Of a stretch of 64,000 bases of DNA, positions 1 to 12,100 are shown in pieces; position 1 is the first letter of the stretch, and every line of letters begins with the position of its first letter. Source of the DNA: Pithys albifrons albifrons (Eukaryota; Chordata; Aves; Passeriformes; Thamnophilidae). Under the pieces are notes generated by a model that searched no databases, was not told the DNA's origin, and saw only the letters and a program-made list of their open reading frames with translations. Location of the stretch: assembly GCF_047495875.1 (NCBI RefSeq), contig NC_092463.1, forward strand, positions 2,489,057 to 2,553,056, given 5' to 3'. The translations under genes and the position numbers were made by a program.

Positions 1-254
1 GAGATGGGAACTGTGAGTGGATTTAATGGCAGGTGGAAAAGAAGAATGCTCAGGGGTTGCCAATATCTGCAGTTTGCAGTGCCCTGATGTCCTCAGGAGC
101 TTTTGAATAATCACATCTGTTATTAACACTGCCAGTGCTAATATGTACATTTAAAACAGACTAGTGCTGAATTGCCTGATTTTAAAATTTATTTTATTTC
201 TTCAGCCAAAGTCATCACACTTGGAGATTTCCTTGGTTTGGGAAGAAATTGTTT
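1..254. other. Intergenic, nothing recognised
   Basis: Unique sequence, somewhat AT-richer than average. Confidence 0.4.
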
Positions 255-400
255 ATAGAATCATTAAAGTTGGAAAAGACCTCCAAGATCATCAAGTTCA
301 TGATGAACCAACAGAGCTTGTCAAACTCTGTCTCTTACCACCTTCCCCAAAAAGAGCCCTGCTCAGAGGGTGCAGCACTAAGAGACCTCATGGATGTTCC
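255..400 (-). mobile_element. Diverged CR1 LINE 3' end
   Basis: ATAGAATCATTAAAGTTGG, AAAAGACCTCCAAGATCATC and a CAAGTTCATGATGAACC phrase are an antisense CR1 tail. The interior is diverged. Confidence 0.7.
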
Positions 401-924
401 AGAGCAGAGATTGTCAGTGTAGGACCTTAATTTCCCCCCAGATTTGACACCTGTTGTTGCATTGTTGGAACAAATCCCGTGGAGTCATCGGGTCTGGCTT
501 TTGCCAGCACATATCTCTGTGTTTATCAATGAAAGATCTCCATTGCTCGGCTCCAACAGAGAGAAAATCCCTCCTGGCCTGAAAACCTTGGCAGCAGGCT
601 GGGAGTGGGCAGATTTCAGCCCCCCTCCTGCAGCCAGGCTTGGCTCTGCTGCCTTCCTTCCTCACTGGAAAGCTCCTGCCCTTGGTGGTGTGAGCCAAGA
701 CATCCGTGTTCCCTGATTTCTAGGGCTTTTCCCAAGCATTTGGCACAAATGATCCTCCTTGGGTATCTTTGCTGTGTTTGTACAGGGATGAGCATCTTCA
801 GTGCAGGCCTGGATTGATGAGCCTGTTCCTCAGGAAGGCTGGCAGGAGACCAGGCCACCCAAAATGTTTTCCCCTGCCCCTCTGAGCAGGTTCCAGGAGA
901 ATTGGCCTCTGCCTGGGAGGACAG
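401..924. other. Intergenic, nothing recognised
   Basis: Unique DNA; short frames only, none resembling a known protein. Confidence 0.4.
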
Positions 925-1333
925 GCAGGGGAAATTGAAGTTGGAGATCAGAAAAAACTTCTTTGCAGAGAGAGTGCTCAGGGATTGGAATGGGCTGCCC
1001 AGAGAGGGGGTGGATTCCCCATCCCTGGAGGTTTTTCAGCTGAGATTGGCCGTGGCACTGAGTGCCATGATCTGGTAAAGGGACTGGAGTTGGACCAAGG
1101 GTTGGACTTGATGATCTCAGAGGTCTTTTCCAACCCAATCCATTCTATGATTCTGTCATTCTATGGATGTGGCACTGAGTGAGAATCCACCACGTCTTGA
1201 TCCAACCCCACTGTGATCACCAGCCCAGGGCACTCCGTGCCCTGGGCTGGTGATCACAGTGGGGTTGGATCAAGGGTTGGACTTGATGATCTCGGAGGTC
1301 TTTTCCAATCCAATCCATTCTATGATTCTATGA
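925..1333 (+). mobile_element. CR1 LINE 3' end with a second, hairpin-bearing tail
   Basis: Sense CR1 from GGGGAAATTGAAGTTGGAG to the octamer tail near 1165. It continues directly into a second module (GATGTGGCACTGAGTGAGAA onward) that contains the hairpin at 1196-1274 and ends in its own CR1 tail at about 1333. The same two-tail layout recurs at 9841-10022. Confidence 0.88.
1196..1274. repeat. Perfect inverted repeat, 38-bp arms, 3-nt loop
   Basis: Left arm 1196-1233 (begins CTTGATCCAACCCC, ends CAGGGCAC) and right arm 1237-1274 are exact reverse complements, 38 of 38, with loop TCC. Such perfect arms in transposon-derived DNA suggest young age or selection on the structure. Confidence 0.95.
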
Positions 1334-1449
1334 CAGTTGGGAGCAGACCTTGTTGAGCACAAAACTCCAATCTGCTGTTCTAATCAGATCACCTGGGCAT
1401 TTTCCTTCAGGTGATGCTACTCAAGCTCATCTTGGGCTGGTCCAAGCAA

Positions 1450-1828
1450 TTGGAGTCGTTTAGTCTGGACAAAAGGAGGCTCAGAGGGGACCTTCTGGCT
1501 GTCTGCAATTCCTGCCAGGAGGGGAGAGCTGGGGAGGGTTGGGCTCTGCTCCAGGGCACAGGGACAGGAGGAGAGGGAATGGCCTCATGTTGCACCAGGG
1601 GAGGTTTAGGTTGGATGTTGGGTAAAATTTATTCATGGAAAGGGCTGTCCAGCCCTGGCACAGCTGCACAGGGCAGGGGTGAAGTCCCCATCTCTGGAGG
1701 GATTTAAAAGCCTTGTGGATGTGGCACTTGGGGACATGGTCAGTGGTGGCCTTGGCAGTGCTGGGGAATGGTTGGACTCCATGATCTCAGGGGGCTTTTC
1801 CAACCTGAACAGTTCCATGATTCCATAA
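1450..1828 (+). mobile_element. CR1 LINE 3' fragment
   Basis: TTTAGTCTGGACAAAAGGAG, the GGCTCAGAGGGGACCTT phrase, then GTGGATGTGGCACTTGGGGA and a TTCCATGATTCCAT tail, in sense orientation. A different CR1 subtype from the copy just upstream. Confidence 0.85.
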
Positions 1829-3341
1829 GAGTCTGTGTCCTGCCAGCTGGTGGGAGGTGATGGCCACTGCTTTGGAGATAGGGACAACTCCTTCCCTCCC
1901 TCTTTTCTTGGAACAGCTGCAGATCAGCACATCCCAAATTTCTTGTCTTCCTTGGAGCACCATCAGCAACAGAACTGGCTGTTTGTTCAAGGCTGGGATC
2001 TGATCTGTCCTAGTCCTGGACTTTACAGCATCTCCTGCCTGGACACCTGTGTACCATGGCCATTTCCAAACCACATGTGGACCATCCCACACTGATTCCC
2101 ACTCCCAGGGGGTGGAGAGGCATCTGCAAAGGCAAACCAAGACTCTCCTGCAATGTGCATCACACAGGAGGGGTCACCATCTGTTGCCTCCTCTGAAGCT
2201 CCCCAGGACCAGCGTTCAGCTGATTTTCCAGGTCACCTGTGTGGCTTCAGAGCTGCTGCTCTGCTGAGCTTCAGCTGGCCATGCAGAGGGTGACACCAGC
2301 ACTTCCACAGCTGCTCTGCATCTTGGAGCTCTCCCACGTGGCCCCAGAGTAGTGCAAAAAAATGTTGATAGAAGTAGATTTTTCTTCTGTGATTTAATCT
2401 TTCTCTTCATCTGCCCCCCAAAAGACCCTGACAAGTTCTGGGTTTCAGAGCCTCCCTTCTTGTCTCTTCTTTCCTGTCCATAGCACAGGATCAGCTTGTC
2501 ACTGCTCATATGGCTCTGGGAGCATAAACTGTGCCAGTATTTGGTTGAAAACCCACCTCAGCTCCCTCACGGGGGGGTCCATTTGTCATGTCCCCCACTC
2601 TCAAGGTAGCCAATACTTCCAGTCTCCTTCTCACCTCATCAGAGCTCTCTCACCTGGTACTTTATCTCCCAAATTAATCTGTCCTGTGTCATCTGCTCAC
2701 TCGTGCAATTATTTTTTTCAAGGCTGAGGAGGCAGCACCTGTCAGGAATCCTTTCCCACTGGGTGCCTGCAGACCCTCATGAGTAACCCCCAAAAGTGCT
2801 GTCAGATGGAGCTCCTGGAGCCTTAATTTCTCAGAAGAGTTTTCTTGCAAGTCCTGCTGATTCTGACCCCGACCCCCCACCCAAATGCTTCAGCATCCCT
2901 TGGGAATGCTCAGAGGGGCTGGAGCTTGATCCAAAAGGTTTTCCAGCTCTGCAGCATCCCACAAGGCACCTGCAGTGGGGTGAATTCCTGGTGGGAATGG
3001 TCAGAGCCCTGTGGTGGGCTGATGGATGAGCACCCAAGGTTGTGTTCATTCTTGTCACAGACTGGCTGTGTCCCAGGCTTTGTCCTCTCTTATTTTGCCC
3101 ATCTTGAGGCTGCTCTGAAATGCAAATTTCCCTCTGAGTCCCCAGCCCTGGTTTATGAGTCATTGGATAATTCATGGCCCCAGGGGTGAAGGGTTCAAGT
3201 ACAGCCCAGGAGGAGAGTCAAGGCATGGGGAGAGGAGAACCTGTCTGTGAACACAACACTCTGCTTTTAGCTGATAGACCATGGCCATGATTTGAGCTGT
3301 GGGTGCACCACCACCTCCATAGTTTCCCACAAAGGACATGG
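1829..3341. other. Intergenic, nothing recognised
   Basis: Unique DNA without convincing exon, repeat or RNA gene. Confidence 0.4.
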
Positions 3342-3772
3342 AACTGGTTGGAGCAAGTCCAGAGGAGGCCAAGGAGATGCTCCAAGGACTAGGAGAGCTG
3401 GGGGCATTCAGGCTGGGGAAAAGAAGGCTCTGGGAAGACCTGAGAGCCCCTTCCGGTACCTAAAGGGGCCCCAGGAGAGCTGGAGAGGGACCTGGGACAA
3501 GGGATGGAGAGACAGGACAAGGAGGAATGACTTCCCACTGCCAGAGGGCAGGGTTAGATGGGATACTGGGAAGGATTCTTGGCTGTGAGGGTGGGCAGGC
3601 CCTGGCACAGGTTTCCCAGAGAAGTTGTGGCTGCCCCATCCCTGGAAGTGTCCCAGACCAGGTAGGACAGGGCTTGGAGCACCCTGGGCTGGTGGGAGGT
3701 GTCCCTCCCCATGGCAAGGGGTGGAATGAAATAATTTTTAATGTCCCTTCCAAACTAAACCATTGAATGATC
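3342..3772 (+). mobile_element. CR1 LINE 3' fragment
   Basis: AACTGGTTGGAGCAAGTCCA through the GCTGTGAGGGTGGGCAGG and GTCCCTTCCAAACTAAACC phrases. Sense, 5'-truncated, tail degraded. Confidence 0.9.
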
Positions 3773-5097
3773 TTGAGAAGGTGGCTGGGATTGAGGAAGA
3801 ATTTTGCTACAACCTCCTTGCCAAGCAGAGCTCTCTGGGGCAGAAGGCACAGTCTGGGGGGCAATGTCCAAACTTCTGCAGCCAGGCCAGGCCAGGCACT
3901 GCAGGCTCCCCACCCACAACTTTTCCATTGTCAGGCTTTTTGATCAATTTTCAAAGTCTGGGATCATTGGGCCACCAACCCTGGGGAAACTGTCTTGGGA
4001 ATAATGGACAAACAGGGAGGAAGAGGAGGAGAAGCTGCACTTCCAACACAGCCCAGCACAAAGTGCTCCTCTGTTCCCAGCTGGAGAGGGACATGCCCTG
4101 AGTGTGGGGGATGCTCTCCAGCTTCCTGGCAGGTTGGATGTGGCTCAGTGTCACCTCCAGGAGAGCTCAGGTGTGCAAGGAAGGAGTTTTGGTCTCATAA
4201 ATTGTCTCCCTCCTTAGACAGTGTCACCTTGGAGCTGGTGGAGAGCTGGGTTGTAAATCACTGCTCCCGGTGTTTTCAGGCTGTTCCCGTGTTTTGGGTG
4301 AGTCAGAGTGGCCCCAGGTGACATCATTCTGGCTGCTCACCGTGTTCATTTCCAGGATTTACAACTACAGGGATCAGAGGTTGGGGAAAGAGCTGAAAGG
4401 AGATCAGGCACGGGCCAACTGTGGAGGCTGCAGCTCTGGGAGGAGGTGGGTGGGATGTGGTGGAGGTGCAGGTGCCTCCACATGGAAACCTGGCAGAGCT
4501 TTGCTCCAAAGGAACCAAGTGACATGGAGATGTGGCTTTGAAAAAAAACAGGGGAAAAAAGGACAATCTGAGTGTTGAAGAGATCATGACAATAATTGGT
4601 ATTTCCTTCTTTACCTCTTTATTCTCCCAGACATGTGGGATGGGGAGGTCCCATGGGCTTTGGGAAAGAGGAGTTCATACAGGCAGGAGCAGAAGGAGGG
4701 GAGATCCTTCTCCAGATTCCTGGGAGATTCACACTGCTGGTTTCTCTCTGCCCTTAAAAGGGGCTCTTCAAGATGGTTTGGGCTTGTGATGAAGTTTTCA
4801 GTAGTATTCGTCAGTGCAGAGCTGGCACTTGCTGTGGTCACCAATGTGAGGAGAATCTTTGCTAGTCTTGGATCATGTCCCATGTGGGTCTCAGGGGTGT
4901 CTGGTGTCCTCCTGAGCCCACACAGACTTTGCCTGGGGATCCACAGCTCTTCTGCAATTCCACATGTCTCCAAGGCTTGAGTTGTTTGGCAGATATGTCA
5001 GACAGGAATGCACATGGGATTGGGAAAGCAGCTTCTCTGCAGGACAGAAGGGGTTTGGCATGGACAGACAGCCAGGTGGGATGTGCAGACCTGTGGA
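3773..5097. other. Intergenic, nothing recognised
   Basis: Unique DNA; short A-tracts near 4540-4560. Confidence 0.4.
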
Positions 5098-5217
5098 GAA
5101 TCACAGAATCCCAAAATAGTTGGGGTGGAATGAATCTTAAAGCCCATCTCATTCTACCAGGGACACTTCCCTCTATTCCAGGCTGCTCCAAGCCCTGTCC
5201 AACCTGGCCTTGATGCA
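5098..5217 (-). mobile_element. CR1 LINE 3' end
   Basis: AATCACAGAATCCCAAAATA, GGGACACTTCCCTCTATTCC and GCTGCTCCAAGCCCTGTCC are the antisense CR1 3'UTR. Confidence 0.88.
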
Positions 5218-5523
5218 AGAGGTGAAAGCAGACCCCACATCCAGCCCACCCCTTTTCCAGGAGCAACTGAGGTTTTCCAGCTCCTGCCTGGAGGTGCAGG
5301 GCTGGGCCCACCAGACCTGGGCTTATCTGCAGGAAGGACTGGGGCTCATTTTAAGCCCTCATTGATATCCATCTGATTTACCTACAAAGCCCAGGGAGGG
5401 AAGCAGAGACAGGACAGGCTGGAGACAAGACAGAGCAGATCTCCCAGAGAGACCTAAAAATTCTCTGATCTGTATCAGGAAGGGAGTCCTGAAGGAGAGC
5501 AGAGCAGAGCTCTGGGTCAGGGG

Positions 5524-5740
5524 CATAGAATCATGGAATATTCTGTGTTGGAAGGGACCCTCAGGGGTCATCCAGTCCAACTCCTGGCCCTACACAGACT
5601 TCCCAACAATCCCACCCTGTCCCTCAGAGGGTTGCCCAAACACTCCTGGAGCTCTGGCAGTCTTGGGGCCGTGCCCACTGCCCTGGGGAGTTTGGGCAGT
5701 GCCCACCACCCTCTGGGGGAAGGACCTTTTCCATCAGGAG
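5524..5740 (-). mobile_element. CR1 LINE 3' fragment (older subtype)
   Basis: CATAGAATCATGGAATATTC, a TTGGAAGGGACCCTCAGG phrase and CACTCCTGGAGCTCTGGCAG on the antisense strand fit a diverged CR1 3' region. Confidence 0.82.
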
Positions 5741-7149
5741 CAAAAAGGGCCTCTCTTGGGTGCTGAGCTGCTCTGATGGAGTAAAGGTTGTCTTGGGTTT
5801 AAGAGGAGAGGAGATACAAAGATGGGAATGTGGGGGATTTCCATGATGTTGCATAAAAAAGCCCAGAGGAGGCAGAGCTGGAATCCCATCTGAGGTTCTG
5901 CTTTGTGCCCCCTTTCCCCGCCCTGATTTTAGCTGGTGTTTATCTGCAGCATCAGATTCTGCCCTTATCTCTTGTTTGTTCCTCTCTTTGAAGGCTCTGA
6001 GAGGTCAGGATGAGGCAGAGCCAGACTGGTGGGGTGACAGATGTACCAGCCTGGGGTTGGATGATGGGCCCCAGGCTTGTCCTTGGGTGGGGGATCAGAG
6101 CCTGGTGAGGGGGCTGTGTTTGTGTGCAGGGGTGCTGTGTGCCCTCTCTAAAGTTATTAATAAACTTCACAAACACCTCAACATCAATCCCTGTGCCAGC
6201 TTGGCTCATCAATACTTCAGTGCTCTCTCCCTGCCAGTCTCTTTGAAGGGATTATTTTAATATGCACAAGCTCCTCAGACGTGTGTAAGGAGGGGTCGGG
6301 CCGGATGCTTTGTCTGCACAGAATGTGTCTGCAGCTGGGCCTCTCCCTCCCTCCCTCCCTGTGGGTCTGGCAGAAGATTCCTCTGGAGCTTCCCAGCTCC
6401 TGGACACCTGTGGTGCATCCTGACCTCGTGCTGTGTCAGCTGCTGTGACCAGAGACAAGTCTGAGGACAACAAACTTGTCCTGCTGCTGTGGGGCCAGAG
6501 AAGACCCCAGACCATCCCTCTCTATAGGAGAATCCTGGGAAAGGTAAGGATGAACCTTCTCATTTTAGTCCAAACCAGCTGTTGGATTTGGCTCAGACTG
6601 GGATGACAGTGGGTTGATGATTTTGAAATCCTCCTCTGCTGAGAAGGTCCCTCTCCCTCCATCCACCCCTAAGGAGGATGTGCCCATCCTGCTGCTGAAC
6701 TGGAATTCACCCTGAGCCACCTGATACCTCCGTGCCATCCCCTCAGCACACCAGGTGTGGGGCAAGCAGAGCCCTTCTCCCAGCACTGCTGGATTTGGGG
6801 GTGAGGTAATGGCAGGAACACTTCTGGGAGAGCTGCAGTTACTGGAATGCTGCATCCCAGCAGAGCTGGGGGTGGGATGGGGCCATGAGCCACAGCAAGT
6901 GGCTGTTTTCCTTCTCTCCATGACAAGCTGGAGGGCTCTGGCTTGGGTTTGTTTGTTTTTCTGATCCTTATTTGCAAACCCATTTGCTGTAATAACAGCC
7001 CTGCTGGGGTTTGAAGGACAGGTTTCCACTTTCCCAGTGACTGCACGTCTCAAGAGGGAGACTCAGTGGTTCAGGAGGAGAAGGAGGAGGAGAAGGGAAC
7101 CCTCTGCTATTTCAATTTTTTTTTCCTCTCTCCAGCCATGCCTGCTCAT
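5741..7149. other. Intergenic with a short CCCT tract
   Basis: Unique DNA. A (CCCT)n-like run lies at about 6343-6360. No exon is supported. Confidence 0.45.
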
Positions 7150-7625
7150 CACAGAGGGATTGGAGCAGCCTGGCTGCAGGAGATCTCCATGAAGGTGCTC
7201 CAAGGGCTGCAGCCCCTCTGCTCTTGGAGCCAGGATGGGAGAGTTGGGAGGGCTTACCCGGAGAAGAGAAGGATTTAGGGAGACCTGAGAGTCCCTTCTA
7301 GTGCCTAAAGGGGCTCCAGGAGAGCTGGAGAGGGACGAGGGACACGGGATGGAGGGACAGGAGTGGCTTTCCACTGACAGAGAATGGGATGGGATATTAG
7401 GACATTGGGAGGGAATTCCTGGCTGTGAGGATGGGCAGGCCTTGGCACAGGTTGGGCAGAGAAGCTGTGGCTGCCCCATCCCTGGGAGTGTCCAAGGCCA
7501 GGTTGGACAGGGCTTGGAGCAACCTGGGCTAGTGGGAGGTGTCCCTTCTCGTGGCAGGGCCTGGAATAAGATGGTCTTTAATGTCCCTTCCAACCCAAAC
7601 CATTCTTGGACCCTGTGATTTTGTG
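7150..7625 (+). mobile_element. CR1 LINE 3' fragment
   Basis: ATGAAGGTGCTCCAAGGGCT, the GGGCTCCAGGAGAGCTGG phrase and the final TTCCAACCCAAACCATTC phrase. Sense orientation. Confidence 0.92.
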
Positions 7626-9012
7626 GAAATGGTGATGTCACTCCTGTGCAATGATTTGGGGAAAGGCAGTGGCTCATTGTGTCATTCCATGGCACGGTGG
7701 GAAGTGTGACCCAGCCTGGGCACACGCAGTGCCACGAGCCTGGTGCGTGGGAATCACAGGGAGCTGAGATCAAAACTCCAGCTGTGCCAAACTTCCCTGG
7801 GCAGATGTGAGTCCTGATAAGGGAACTGGGCAATTACTGCTCCACACTCCCATGCAGTGCATGCCAATCATTAAATGATTATTAAATCCTTATTAACTGC
7901 CAAGCCTGAGAAAGTGTGAGGAACAATTTGCTCCACGTGGCTCAACCCTGGCACCAAGGATGTCACACCCTGATGTGCAAGAGAGTTTGGATGGCTCAGC
8001 CCAAGGAGGTGATTCCCAAAGGGGGGGATCACAGCCAGAAAGGATGTTCCTGCTCCAGGATATCCATTGCTTCTTGTTAAGGATGTCTTTGAGGAGGTTC
8101 TTGCTCCCTTCCAGGGTGCCAAATGAACCCCAGAAGACCATCCCCATGGCACTGAGTGCTCTTCCATTACTTCCAGCTCACTTTGGAGGCTGGGAGGGGG
8201 GGCTGGCACTGAAGCTACTGACAGTGGTGTCATCAAACCACATCCACCAGCCCTGCCCTTGGCCATGCACAAACCCCATGGTGGTAACTCCATCCTGTTT
8301 TTTTAACTACAAAAAAGGCTGCAATACCAAAGCCAATAAATATGCCAGAATGTCTTCAAGGAATGTTATGCAGGCTGGAGTGGGGCACATGCTTCAACTT
8401 TCCATTCCAGCTGCAGAGTCTTCACCCTGACCAGGTGAAGGGTCCATGAGCCACCAGCAAAGAAGGGTCCATGATCCACCAGCGGAGAATGAATTGTGCA
8501 AATCATGAAGCATTTTGGCTGCTCTGAGCAAGAAGAACTCCCCAAAAACTCCTTTCCCACAGCACTGCTGCAGGGCTGGAACTGGGCTGTGAGACGAGCA
8601 CTGGGTGGTACCCAAAGCATGTTTTGGGGGATTCTTTCATTCAAGATGGTTTGGAGGTCAGACCTCCTGATGGGCTTATTCGAGCATGGACCGGGGGGCC
8701 TGGTGACCCCTTTGGACAAGACCCTGTGGAGATGTTTTCCATGGAGGAGACCCCAGAGTGGGTCTGCAGGTGTGTGCAAGGCAGGGGACGATGCGGGGAG
8801 CGCCAGCCCCGGGGTGGAGCTCTGCTGGGCCAGGAGAGGTGCGGGCGGCAGGAGGGAGGGAGGGAGGGACAGGCAGAGCTGGCTGAGCCACTTCCCACGC
8901 CCGCACCGAGACACCCTCGAGGCAGCTGCGGGTTGCGGGCAGCGGGGAGGGGGGCATGGCCGTTCCTCTCCGGCTTCTTTCTCTGTCTGCCTGTGGAATT
9001 CTGCCTGCTGGA
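7626..9012. other. Intergenic; CpG-enriched stretch at its right end
   Basis: Mostly unique. At about 8780-8970 CpGs become more frequent just before the CR1 copy begins, and a GGGA run lies at about 8850-8867. No gene is supported; long frames here are chance or CR1. Confidence 0.4.
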
Positions 9013-10022
9013 CTGCAGGAGGGCTCTGCAGAGGGATCTGGGTAGACTGGAGAGATGGGCTGATTGCAATGGGATGGAGTTCAACAAGGCCAAGTGCAGG
9101 TCCTGCCCTTTGGCCACCCCAACCCCTGCAGCGCTCCAGGCTGGGCACAGAGTGGCTGGAGAGCAGCCAGGCAGAGGGACCTGGGGGGACTGAGGGACAG
9201 GAAGCTCAACAGGAGCCAAGAGTGTGCCCAGGTGCCAAGAAGGCCAATGGGATCCTGGCCTGGATCCAAACTAGTGTGGCCAGCAGGCCCAGGGCAGTGA
9301 CCCTTCCCCTGGACTCTGCCTTGGGGAGGCCACACCTTGAGTGTTGTGTTCAGTTCTGGGCCCCTCAGTTGAGGCAAGAGATTGAGGGGTTGGAGCGGGG
9401 CCAGAGAAGAGCAACGAGGCTGGAGAAGGGAGTGGAGCACAAGTGCTGTGGGGAGAGGCTGAGGGAGCTGGGGGTGTTCAGCCTGGAGAAGAGGAGGCTC
9501 AGAGGTGACCTCAGCACTGTCTGGAACTGCCTGAAGGGAAGTTCTGGCCAGGTGGGGGTTGGTCTCTTCTCCCAGGCACTCAGCAATAGGACAAGGGGGC
9601 ACGATGGGCTCAAGCTCTGCCAGGGGAAATTGAAGTGGGAGAGCAGAAAAAACTTCTTTGCAGAGAGAGTGCTCAGGCCTTGGAACGGGCTGCCCAGAGA
9701 GGGGGTGGATTCCCCATCCCTGGAGGTTTTTAGGTGAGCTTGGCCGTGGCACTGAGTGCCATGATCTGGTAAAGGGACTGGGGCTGGATCAAGGGTTGAA
9801 CTTGATGGTCTCGGAGGTCTTTTCCAACCCAATCCATTCTCTGATTCTATGGATGTGGCACTGAGTGAGAATCCACCATGCCTTGATCCAACCCCACTGT
9901 GATCACCAGCCCAGGGCACTCTGTGCCCTGGGCTGGTGATCACAGTAGGATTGGATCAAGGGTTGGACTTGATGATCTCGGAGGTCTTTTCCGACCCAAT
10001 CCATTCTATGATTCTGTGATTC
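9013..10022 (+). mobile_element. CR1 LINE, longest copy, with ORF2 C-terminus and double tail
   Basis: About 1 kb of sense CR1. Translation gives RLERWADCNGMEFNKAKC, then in another frame [57 protein letters not shown] and [10 protein letters not shown]: the end of the CR1 ORF2 (reverse transcriptase) protein followed by its 3'UTR. At least one frame change breaks it and the 5' part is missing, so it is a dead copy. It ends in a first tail near 9849 and a second hairpin-bearing tail near 10022. Confidence 0.95.
9881..9961. repeat. Inverted repeat, 39-bp arms, 3-nt loop
   Basis: Arms 9881-9919 and 9923-9961 pair at 37 of 39 positions with loop TCT. It is the same hairpin as at 1196-1274, with two changes in the right arm (CAGTAGGATT for CAGTGGGGTT). 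Confidence 0.93.
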
Positions 10023-12022
10023 CTCTCGGTTTGAGTTTATCTGGGAATCAGTGGGATGCACCTGAGTGTGATGCTTTGTGAATGCCACCCCACCAGTCCC
10101 CCAAATCTGGAGCCCAGGGAAACCTCTCCTGCCCCACCACAGCCCTCTGAGGCTTGAGCAGTGCTGGGACCACTGGGGACATTTCCCTCTTTACATTCTC
10201 AAGTTTTGTGCCCCGTGTCTGGGTGGGGGGCTCAGAGACACCCTCAGGCTGGCAGAGGACACTCTGTGGGTATTTGCAGCTCCCCCCCAGCTCTTCTGCC
10301 ACCACCTTCTACTTTCCTCTCCTACCCCCTGTCCAATTTAAGGACAAAGAGAGCCCCCAGGCAGCCCTGACCCCTGCTACCCACCTTCCCAAATACTCAG
10401 AGTCCTCCTGTGTCTTAGTGCACAGTCCCTGCTCCAAAGGAGGACAGAGGGGGTGGCACTGCCACATCAAATGACATTTGCCAGGAGGATGCTGGAGGCA
10501 GGAGCATCGTGGCCATTGGGACTGATCCAGAGGCCATGGCACGATAATCTCTGCTCCAGCTCTGCAGGGAAGGTGGCTGATGTCAGGGAATCATGGCTAA
10601 CACAGCAGCCCAGACTCTTCCTCCACATGGACAAAATTAGCTTGTTTTTTTTTTTCCAGAAGACAAAAAAGAACAAAAAAGGACAAAGCAAACACCTCGG
10701 CCTTTCTTTGGGGAGACAAGGACCACAGCCCGCTCAGATGGAATTTATTTTGTGCTCAGTAATTCAATCCACTCGGGCTCAGGATGTGGCCACGAGAGTT
10801 GAGCCAAAAAATGCAAGTTTAAAGCAACTAAATTTTATGCTGTGTATACAGTTAAGTTTGGGGTTGGCTGAGACAAGCAGTTTCCATGGTTTTTGCAATT
10901 TCTGTTGTAGCAACGAGCTCCTTTTGCAATGGGAGGGCTGAGGAGCATTTGGTCCTCTGGAGAGGGGCAGGAGGGAGCTGGGACAGCCTGGACAGAGCTT
11001 ATCACCAGATGATTTATCCTGCCCTGACTGCGTGACCCTCACTGGGGACAACATGCTTGGCATGGGTAAGTACATCCCTGTGGTCTGGCCTGAAAAGGGT
11101 TGGATGCTTTCCTGCAAATCCATTGCCTCAACTTCCAAATGCCTCCAGTGCCATGCAGAGCTTCTCCCAGAGCTGGAATGTGGCTGCTGAGCCACACTGT
11201 CCCTGGCTGAGGCATCCCTCTCCCTGCCATTAACATTTTTCATCCAAGGGCTGGGAAAGCTGAGCTGTAGCACAACAGCTGGGCTGCAGATGTGGGGAAA
11301 GCCCACGCCAGGCTGCAACATCCGTGTGTGTGTCCCTGTCCCCTCCAGCCTCCTCTGCCCTCCATGCACATCCCTGAGCAGGGCTCATCCTCAGTTGTCA
11401 CAGCACCTCTGTGTCCTCTGTGAAGCTGCAGAGCCACTTTGAGTCCAGCCTGCAATTGAAAAACATGAAATCAAATCCAGACAGACTCCCAGTGCTCTCA
11501 GAAATAACACATTGTTCTCCCCTTGACCATGGAATTATTATTTCAGCTGGCCAGCTCGCTCGGACCAGCCCTGCTCATCCCTCAGCCAAGGGTTTGGCAG
11601 GAAGAGCTCCATGTGCTGCCTGGTGGGAGCTCAGCACTCAGTGCACACCAGGGCTTGGGCAAAGCAAACCTCTGCAGGGAGGTTTTCTTGTTAAATGGCA
11701 TTAAGTGGCCCTTTTTGCTCAGGGATCATTCCCACAAAACTGCTGGTTTTCCAGGAAGCCAATCCCAGTGGCCCAATGGAGCCCAGGGCACAGCCAGTGC
11801 CTTGGCCATGATTTATCCCCAATCCAATAGTGGGCTGGATGGGATTCTCCTCCAGCTATGCCCCCTGCCTTGATTGTTACTGTAATCAGAGCCAGTTTAC
11901 CAAAAATATTATGAGTTTATCAGGATGCTCCTGGAATGTGCCTTCCAGCCATCCCCAGCCTTGGGAGGTGCTCTGCAAACCCTTCCTGAGCATCATCCTG
12001 CTGAAGTTAATCATAGACAAAT
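10023..12022. other. Intergenic
   Basis: Unique DNA with a T-run then A-rich tract (about 10645-10690) and the conserved-looking block at 10740-10930. Confidence 0.45.
10740..10930. promoter_or_regulatory. Conserved-looking non-coding block
   Basis: Non-repetitive AT-balanced stretch (GGAATTTATTTTGTGCTCAG, AACTAAATTTTATGCTGTG) unlike its GC-rich surroundings. Candidate regulatory element by appearance only. Confidence 0.3.
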
Positions 12023-12100
12023 TAATCATAGAATCATGGAATAGTTTAGTTTGGAAAAGCCCTTTGATCCCCCACCCCATCCTGTCCCACTGCCAAAGGC
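12023..12100 (-). mobile_element. CR1 LINE tail remnant
   Basis: AATCATAGAATCATGGAATA, GTTTGGAAAAGCCC and CCATCCTGTCCCACTGCC match a short antisense CR1 3' end. Confidence 0.7.

Noticed and set aside
7063..7833. 256-codon minus-strand frame
   Set aside because: Most of it is the antisense of a CR1 3' fragment; no conserved domain.
8496..9737. 413-codon open frame as a possible protein gene
   Set aside because: Its recognisable half is the C-terminus of CR1 ORF2 with a frame change relative to the upstream ORF2 part; the first half has no similarity. It is a dead LINE copy.
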